Of a DNA stretch of 10,946 nucleotides, positions 6,283 through 10,946 are shown piece after piece. Each line of letters begins with the position of its first letter. Positions within the stretch are counted from its first letter, which is position 1. Under the pieces are notes generated by a model, which did not search any database, had not been told where the DNA came from, and saw only the letters and a list, made by a program, of their open reading frames with translations. The position numbers and the translations under genes are program-made. The stretch is from an uncultured Bacilli bacterium (GTDB lineage Bacteria > Bacillota_I > Bacilli_A > RF39 > UBA660): assembly GCA_947632295.1 (NCBI GenBank), contig CANROQ010000016.1:1-10946 (forward strand). The letters are read 5' to 3'.

Positions 6283-7386
6283 TCATTCTTTTGACATATT
6301 TAAAATTATTCCTATCATTATCATAAAAAATATTAAACTAGAACCACCATAACTGATAAATGGCAAGGTAATACCAGTAATTGGCATAAGCCCAAAAGTC
6401 ATCGCTATATTTTGAAATTGTTGAAAAATAAGTATTCCTAATACACCAGCCATAAAATATTTATTAATTTTTGTTTTTGTTTTTTTCGCAATCATAATAA
6501 TTTTTAAATCAAAAATCGTTAATAAAGTAATTAAAATTATAGAACCAATAAATCCAAAACAACTAGCAAAAACGGCAAAAATAAAATCAGTTTGGGCTTC
6601 GGGAAAATATAGTGGAACCTTTTTAATTCCTGTTCCAAATAGTCCACCACTACCAATCGAAACTAAGCCTTTTTCTAATTGATAACCATCCTTATGAGAC
6701 CAATCTAAAAGACGATTGATACGGAGAAAAAAATTATCGCCTAAAATTTTTTTAAATAAATTTACATCGATAAAATATAGACTAATAATTCCTAAAATAA
6801 TACCTAACACAATTAAAAATAGAAGTATATACCAACGATATCTAATCCCACCAATTAGTAAAATAATGGCAGTAATTAAAAAATAAATTAAAACATTTCC
6901 TGTATCAGGCTCTAAAAAAGTTAAAAGACTAGGTATGGCTACAATACAAAAAATTTTAATTAAAAATTTAAATTCTAACCAACTATTTGGATATTTATTT
7001 TCTATATTAAAATTTTCCATCTCTCTAGATAATAAAACAATTAAAATAAGTTTCATAAATTCACTTGGTTGAAAAGAACCTATGCCATAAATTTGAAACC
7101 AACATTTTGCTCCGTTAACAGGTTTTCCTACTAATAAGAGTAATAACAATAAAAAATTGCCAATTATATAAAAAATTCCAATATGATCAAAAACCCAAGT
7201 TAAATTAATTTTTAATAAGAATATAATTATTATAAAGCCTAATATATACCATAGAGTTTGTTTAATATATAAATTATTTAAGTAATTTGGTAAAATATTT
7301 TGAGCACTATATATTGTTAAAATACTTATAATGGCTAATAAAAATAAAAGAATTAATAATTGTCTATCAATTTTTTGTTTGCTCAT
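6283..7386 (-). CDS. rodA: RodA-like SEDS peptidoglycan polymerase (FtsW/RodA/SpoVE family)
   Basis: 367 aa from the ATG at 7386, which has AGGTGA 4 nt upstream; an upstream in-frame ATG at 7413 has no RBS. About ten membrane helices. Signatures: NGAKCWFQ, FQPSEFMKL (Gln106-Glu109), EPDTG (Asp161), YQLEKGLVSIGSGGLFGTG, PEAQTDFIFA with Asp267 at the position of the essential SEDS aspartate, and MPITGITLPFISYGGSS. SEDS proteins polymerise glycan strands from lipid II together with a class B PBP; RodA serves elongation and FtsW division. The motif wording favours RodA, but FtsW or SpoVE cannot be excluded. Oddity: after TDFIFA most members have Glu-Glu; here it is Ser275-Cys276. The gene ends with tandem TGA TAA stops and is divergent from the T-box operon. 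No good promoter was found for it in 7387-7460. Confidence 0.85.
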   Translation of the reverse strand: MSKQKIDRQLLILLFLLAIISILTIYSAQNILPNYLNNLYIKQTLWYILGFIIIIFLLKINLTWVFDHIGIFYIIGNFLLLLLLLVGKPVNGAKCWFQIYGIGSFQPSEFMKLILIVLLSREMENFNIENKYPNSWLEFKFLIKIFCIVAIPSLLTFLEPDTGNVLIYFLITAIILLIGGIRYRWYILLFLIVLGIILGIISLYFIDVNLFKKILGDNFFLRINRLLDWSHKDGYQLEKGLVSIGSGGLFGTGIKKVPLYFPEAQTDFIFAVFASCFGFIGSIILITLLTIFDLKIIMIAKKTKTKINKYFMAGVLGILIFQQFQNIAMTFGLMPITGITLPFISYGGSSLIFFMIMIGIILNMSKE

Positions 7387-7459
7387 TTTATCACCTAAAT
7401 ATATTGTGAGCAAAAATATATTAAATTATATTATAAAGATTAATAATTCATTAATTTAG

Positions 7460-7495
7460 TTGTTTAATTGCCTAAATTATGGTAAAATATATAAT
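7460..7495 (+). promoter_or_regulatory. Promoter of the T-box operon (two overlapping candidates)
   Basis: TTGTTT (7460-7465), 17 bp, TAAAAT (7483-7488) with an extended TGG before the -10; or TTGCCT (7468-7473), 16 bp, TATAAT (7490-7495). Both place the transcript start just before the stem I base of the T-box at 7508. The sequence 7387-7459 between this promoter and the divergent rodA-like gene is AT-rich and shows nothing else I can assign. Confidence 0.6.
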
Positions 7496-7507
7496 ATAAA
7501 TCGTTGA

Positions 7508-7690
7508 GGAAGATAAGTAACAAATTAATTTTTTAAAGAGAGTTAGTGGTTGGTGGAAACTAATATTAATTATTTGTGAAATCTACTTCCATAGAGAAAT
7601 GCAAACATTTCCGGGTTAACCGTTATCAAAATTAAGACTATTAAATTAGGATGGTACCGCATATTTTTATGCTCCTATAAATAGTCTTTT
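7508..7690 (+). promoter_or_regulatory. T-box riboswitch leader, probable tRNA-Ser (UCU) specifier
   Basis: Senses uncharged tRNA and lets transcription continue when charging is low. Stem I base: GGAAG (7508-7512) with CTTCC (7586-7590). The specifier loop has AGTA (7516-7519) opposite GAA (7578-7580), the loop E motif. The middle stem is ACAAAT with ATTTGT. AGAGAG (7537-7542) and GGTGGAA (7552-7558) are the conserved distal bulge and apical loop. A stem III hairpin, GAAATG/CATTTC, spans 7596-7611, followed by CCGTTATC. The T-box core GGATGGTACCGC is at 7649-7660. After GAA comes A-TCT-A, then the CTTCC arm. Aligned to known glycyl leaders (GAA-A-GGC-A), the specifier is TCT at 7582-7584 (Ser), which fits serS at the operon end. 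The alternative frame ATC (Ile) would leave a pyrimidine in the usual purine position. The T-box identity is certain; the amino acid is likely. Confidence 0.93.
7634..7690 (+). terminator. T-box regulatory terminator
   Basis: AAGACTATT (7634-7642) pairs with AATAGTCTT (7680-7688), continued inside by TAGGA with TCCTA and GCATA with TATGC, and followed by a T-rich run. The inner TAGGA belongs to the T-box sequence, so this hairpin and the antiterminator are mutually exclusive. Confidence 0.88.
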
Positions 7691-7710
7691 ATTGTAGAAA
7701 GGTGGATTAT

Positions 7711-9078
7711 ATGAATGAAAAATTTTTAGAATTTCGAACTAATTATCCTAAATTTATTTATGAAAAATATGAAATAAATGATAAAGATTTGAACCTTGAA
7801 ATTATATATCATTATAATATTCCTTCCTTAGAAACATTTGAAAATAAAATAATAATACCTAAAGATGTTATTCAAAGAAAAGATATCGATTATAAATTTT
7901 TAGAAAAAATTGTGTTTCATCTAGGAATAGTTGAAGCCATCAATTATTTTAAATGTACTTGTTCACCAAATTTAATTATTAACTGTGGATACTTAAATAA
8001 AGAACAGGTCTCTTGGTATAAGAAATTATATTATAATGGGTTAGGAGAATTTTTATATCGTAATAATATCGATATAGGAATTAATGATTTTGTAAATATT
8101 TTAATTTATAATAATACGGATGAATATCAAAAGATAAATTTCGAAAGTAATGGCAATTTAATCAATGTTGGTGGTGGTAAAGATTCTTGTGTTAGTTTAG
8201 AATTATTAAAAAATGAACCAAACAATGCTTGCTTTTTAATGAATGCAAAAAAACCGATGATCGAATGTGCGCATATTGCTGGTTTTCTAGATAATGATAT
8301 TTATTGTATTGAGCGAATTATCGATAAAGATAAATTAATACATTTAAACAGTTTAGGTTACTTGAATGGTCATGTGCCAATTAGCTCAGTTATTGCTTTT
8401 CTATCTTATTTAATAGCCTATTTATCGGGTAAAAAAAATATAATCTTATCTAATGAATCAAGTGCTAACGAAAGTTACGTTAAGGGTAAAAATATTAATC
8501 ATCAATATTCTAAAAGTTATGAATTTGAGCGCGATTTTTATAAATTTACAACAACTTATTTTAGTGATAGTATTAAATACTTTAGTTTTTTAAGACCACT
8601 TAATGAATTACAAATAACCTATATTTTCTCTAAGTTAAAAAAATACCATCTTGCTTTTAAAAGCTGCAATTTAGGTAGTAAAAATGATACTTGGAATTGG
8701 TGTTTAAATTGTTCAAAATGTTTGTTTGCTTATCTTTTATTAAATACTTTTTTAACAGAAGTTGATATGCTTAATATTTTTGGAGAAAATTTATTAGATA
8801 AAAAATCTTTATTAGATGATTTTATTGGTTTAATAGGTGATAGCATAAGCAAACCATTTGAGTGTGTTGGAACTTATGATGAAGTTAATTATTGTGTCAA
8901 TAAAAGCATAGAAAAATATTTAAATAACAATCAAAATTTACCATTTTTATTAAAATATTATTATGATAAATATGGTGTAAAAACTGTAGATGATAGTCTA
9001 TTACATAATTATAATAATGAAAATAATTTAGATTTAGAATATTCAAAATTAATTAAGGAGGAGATAAAATATGAATAG
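7711..9078 (+). CDS. murL: MurL-like UDP-MurNAc-L-Ala-L-Glu epimerase
   Basis: 455 aa from the ATG at 7711; AAAGGTGG lies 5 nt upstream and overlaps an in-frame GTG (7702), which is rejected. An N-terminal domain (about 1-145; FHLGIVEAINYFKCTCSP, GLGEFLYRNNID) precedes a PP-loop GGGKDS (Gly154-Ser159), typical of enzymes that split ATP to AMP and pyrophosphate. Then come SNESSANE (247-254), NHQYSKS (from 263), FLRPLNELQI, CLNCSKC (Cys331, Cys334, Cys337) and KPFECVG (381-387). Length and motif order match MurL, reported from Xanthomonas, which epimerises the terminal L-Glu of UDP-MurNAc-L-Ala-L-Glu to D-Glu using ATP. The MurD-family gene overlapping it by 8 nt supplies the expected partner. 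It is first in the T-box operon. The family call is strong; activity is inferred. Confidence 0.88.
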   Translation: MNEKFLEFRTNYPKFIYEKYEINDKDLNLEIIYHYNIPSLETFENKIIIPKDVIQRKDIDYKFLEKIVFHLGIVEAINYFKCTCSPNLIINCGYLNKEQVSWYKKLYYNGLGEFLYRNNIDIGINDFVNILIYNNTDEYQKINFESNGNLINVGGGKDSCVSLELLKNEPNNACFLMNAKKPMIECAHIAGFLDNDIYCIERIIDKDKLIHLNSLGYLNGHVPISSVIAFLSYLIAYLSGKKNIILSNESSANESYVKGKNINHQYSKSYEFERDFYKFTTTYFSDSIKYFSFLRPLNELQITYIFSKLKKYHLAFKSCNLGSKNDTWNWCLNCSKCLFAYLLLNTFLTEVDMLNIFGENLLDKKSLLDDFIGLIGDSISKPFECVGTYDEVNYCVNKSIEKYLNNNQNLPFLLKYYYDKYGVKTVDDSLLHNYNNENNLDLEYSKLIKEEIKYE

Positions 9079-10426
9079 AGTAATGGATTTTTTAACAGGT
9101 AAAAAAGTTGCAATTTTAGGATTTGGTAAAGAAGGTAAGTCGACTTTTAATTATATTAGAAAACACAATCCTAGTTTTAAATTATTTATTCTCGATATAA
9201 ATGAAAATATAGTTGAAGAAAATGAATTTTTAAGAGGTGATTTAGCAACTAGAATAGTTGCTGGCTATGGCTATCTTGATCATTTACGTGATTATGATGT
9301 CATTATTAAATCACCAGGTATTTCGCTAAAAGATGTCGATACTTCACGTTTTGAAGATCGTATTACTTCACAAATTGAAATTGTATTAGAATGTTTTAGA
9401 GATCAAATAATTGGTATTACTGGTACAAAAGGAAAAAGTACGACTGCATCATTACTATATAAAGTGTTCAAAGATCAAAATGTCGATACTTTATTATTAG
9501 GAAATATTGGAACACCAGTTTTTGATTATTTGGATGATATTAAAGATTCGACTAAAGTTATCATTGAAATGTCGATTGCCCAATTAGAGTTTATTAAAAC
9601 ATCACCACATATTGGAGTCATTTTAAATTTATTCGAAGACCATTTAGATCATACAGGTGGCAGTGTCGAATATTATCATGCTTGTAAAATGAAAATGTTT
9701 GAATATCAAAGTCGTATTGATTTCAGTGTCTATTGTGAAGATAATGAAACATTGAATAATTTAGTTAACTCTAAAAAAAGAGATTCACAACTAATTAGAT
9801 ATAAATTTGCTGAACCAAAACAAGATTTTAATACTGTTTATTGTGATGGCAATTATATATATTGTAAAAATAAACCAGTTTATAATGTAAATGACGACCG
9901 AAATTTGATTGGTAAACATAATTTAAGTAATATAATGGCTGTTTTTGCAGTGGTCAATCTTTTAGGATTAAGCAATCGTGAAGCAAGTAAAAGTGTTAAT
10001 GAATTTAAACCATTAGAGCATCGATTAGAATATGTAGGGGATTATGATGGCGTTACTTATTATAATGATTCGATTGCGACTATTCCAAACGCAACTATTA
10101 ATGCCATCGAAAGTCTAGGAATTGTTAATACTTTGATTTTTGGTGGTAAAGATAGAGGTATACATTATGAAGAATTAGTTGAATATTTGAAAAATTGTAA
10201 TGTCGAAAATTTGATTTGTATGCCAGATACTGGTTATAAAATTGGTAGTCAAATAACAGGAAAAAATGTCTACAAAGCAGAAAACTTAGAAATAGCTGTC
10301 GATATTGCTAAAAAGATTACGAAAAAAGGTATGATTTGTTTATTATCACCAGCTGCTTCTAGTTATAATCAATTTAAAAATTTTGAAGAAAAAGGAAATT
10401 TATTTAAACAACTTGTAAGAAAGTAG
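9071..10426 (+). CDS. murD2: MurD-family UDP-MurNAc-L-alanine:glutamate ligase, probably L-Glu-specific (MurD2 type)
   Basis: 451 aa, full MurD length. Rossmann-like N-terminus (VAILGFGKEGKST), a SPGIS block, ATP-binding GTKGKSTT (from Gly118), the central EMSIAQLEF and NLFEDHLDH blocks, HRLEYVGDYDGVTYYNDS, GGKDRG, and a C-terminal LLSPAASSYNQFKNFEEKG. MurD adds glutamate to UDP-MurNAc-L-Ala in the cytoplasm. The usual D-Glu-contacting NDSKATN reads NDSIATIP (Asn332-Pro339), with Ile335 replacing the lysine that contacts D-Glu in E. coli MurD. Together with the upstream murL this suggests MurD2, which adds L-Glu for later epimerisation. The ATG at 9071 lies inside the murL stop region and has AAGGAGG 8 nt upstream. 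A substituted D-Glu-specific MurD is the alternative. Confidence 0.88.
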   Translation: MNRVMDFLTGKKVAILGFGKEGKSTFNYIRKHNPSFKLFILDINENIVEENEFLRGDLATRIVAGYGYLDHLRDYDVIIKSPGISLKDVDTSRFEDRITSQIEIVLECFRDQIIGITGTKGKSTTASLLYKVFKDQNVDTLLLGNIGTPVFDYLDDIKDSTKVIIEMSIAQLEFIKTSPHIGVILNLFEDHLDHTGGSVEYYHACKMKMFEYQSRIDFSVYCEDNETLNNLVNSKKRDSQLIRYKFAEPKQDFNTVYCDGNYIYCKNKPVYNVNDDRNLIGKHNLSNIMAVFAVVNLLGLSNREASKSVNEFKPLEHRLEYVGDYDGVTYYNDSIATIPNATINAIESLGIVNTLIFGGKDRGIHYEELVEYLKNCNVENLICMPDTGYKIGSQITGKNVYKAENLEIAVDIAKKITKKGMICLLSPAASSYNQFKNFEEKGNLFKQLVRK

Positions 10427-10435
10427 GAATATAAA

Positions 10436-10946
10436 ATGATAGATATAAAATTAATTAGAGAAAATAAAGAATTAGTAATTGAAAATATTAAGAAAAAATT
10501 TCAAGATCATAAAATACCTTTAGTAGAAGAAGTATACGAATTAGATAAAAAATATCGTGATTGTAAATTGAAAGGTGATAATTTACGTAGTTTAAAAAAT
10601 CAAAAAAGTGATTTAATTGGTAATTTAATGCGTGAAGGTAAAAAAGATGAAGCCTTAAAAATTAAAGAAGAAATTAGTAGTTATAGTGAACAAATTTCTA
10701 AATTAGAACAAGATGAAAAAGAATTAGAAGAAAAAATAAAAAATAAAATGCTAGTTATACCTAATATTATTGATTCTAGTGTACCAATTGGAGAAGATGA
10801 TAGTAAAAATGTAGAAATTGAAAGATTTGGTGAACCAATTGTTCCTGACTATGAAATACCATATCATGCTGATATTATTGAAAAATTAAATGGTTTAGAT
10901 AAAGAGTCAGCAGGACGTACTAGTGGCAACGGTTTTTATTATTTGA
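10436..10946 (+). CDS. serS: Seryl-tRNA synthetase, N-terminal 170 residues (cut by window end)
   Basis: Starts at the ATG at 10436, 9 nt after murD2, with a modest AGGA site. The visible part has the SerRS opening MIDIKLIRENKELVIENIKKK, the long antiparallel coiled coil that binds the tRNA-Ser extra arm (about residues 30-105), the linker IPNIIDSSVPIGEDDSKNVEIERFGEP, and the start of the class II catalytic domain (SAGRTSGNGFYYL). The enzyme charges tRNA-Ser with serine. It is third in the T-box operon, which agrees with the serine reading of the specifier. The open frame runs off the right edge without a stop. Catalytic motifs 2 and 3 lie outside the window. Confidence 0.95.
   Translation, partial: MIDIKLIRENKELVIENIKKKFQDHKIPLVEEVYELDKKYRDCKLKGDNLRSLKNQKSDLIGNLMREGKKDEALKIKEEISSYSEQISKLEQDEKELEEKIKNKMLVIPNIIDSSVPIGEDDSKNVEIERFGEPIVPDYEIPYHADIIEKLNGLDKESAGRTSGNGFYYL

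Noticed and set aside
7387..7413. Longer N-terminus for the rodA-like gene (ATG at 7413)
   Set aside because: No ribosome binding site precedes it, and the AGGTGA for the ATG at 7386 would fall inside the extra coding sequence.
7581..7583. ATC (isoleucine) as the T-box specifier
   Set aside because: It begins directly after GAA instead of one base later as in well-characterised leaders, and a pyrimidine would follow it. TCT in the next frame is followed by A, abuts the stem arm and matches serS downstream. It is kept as a minor alternative because of the TGGT bulge.
7702..7710. GTG start for the MurL-like protein
   Set aside because: The GTG is part of the AAAGGTGG ribosome binding site that serves the ATG at 7711.
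7702..9078. tRNA-modifying or thiolation PP-loop enzyme (TilS, TtcA or ThiI type)
   Set aside because: The GGGKDS loop and CxxC motifs invited this, but the N-terminal domain, the SNESSANE, NHQYSKS and KPFECVG blocks and the overlapping murD gene fit MurL far better.
1..10946. Mycoplasma-type code (TGA = Trp)
   Set aside because: The AT-richness suggested it, but all tryptophans in conserved motifs use TGG, no gene carries an in-frame TGA, and the rodA-like gene stops at TGA.

Overview
The window is a very AT-rich chromosomal segment (well under one third G+C by eye) from a low-GC Gram-positive bacterium, probably a Bacilli lineage close to the wall-bearing relatives of Mollicutes. Grounds: strong AGGAGG/AGGTGA ribosome binding sites, a T-box riboswitch, an FtsW/RodA protein and cytoplasmic peptidoglycan-precursor enzymes. 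Tryptophan is encoded by TGG in every gene and no gene contains an in-frame TGA, so the standard bacterial code fits and the Mycoplasma code does not. Almost every gene concerns the cell envelope.

Layout. 1-3076 (+): a three-gene surface-polymer acylation cassette (small DUF4358-like lipoprotein, MBOAT acyltransferase, DHHW/AlgX-like protein) behind an extended -10 promoter with an adjacent 18-bp palindrome. 3140-4000 (+): a TTG-started M15-type LD/DD-peptidase with two SH3-like C-terminal repeats, behind a perfect 10-bp inverted repeat. It converges, through a bidirectional terminator, on a membrane-anchored polysaccharide deacetylase (4033-5265, -) that has a near-perfect sigma-A promoter. 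5435-6245 (+): two tandem type IV prepilin-like proteins, each with two cysteines and no pilus machinery nearby. They converge on a rodA-like SEDS gene (6283-7386, -) through a second bidirectional terminator.

The most interesting part is the right end (7460-10946, +). A complete T-box leader, whose specifier best reads UCU (Ser), precedes three tightly packed genes: a protein with all the hallmarks of MurL (UDP-MurNAc-L-Ala-L-Glu epimerase), a MurD-family ligase overlapping it by 8 nt, and serS (cut by the window end). The ligase lacks the lysine of the canonical NDSKATN D-Glu motif (it reads NDSIATIP). The pair therefore looks like the MurD2/MurL route reported from Xanthomonas: L-Glu is ligated directly to UDP-MurNAc-L-Ala and then epimerised on the nucleotide precursor, bypassing glutamate racemase. 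Its placement with serS under a serine-type T-box would tie peptidoglycan precursor synthesis to tRNA-Ser charging.

Several start codons were moved from the longest open frame to ribosome-binding-site-supported positions: 5265 and 7386 on the minus strand, and 5895 (GTG) and 7711 (ATG) on the plus strand.
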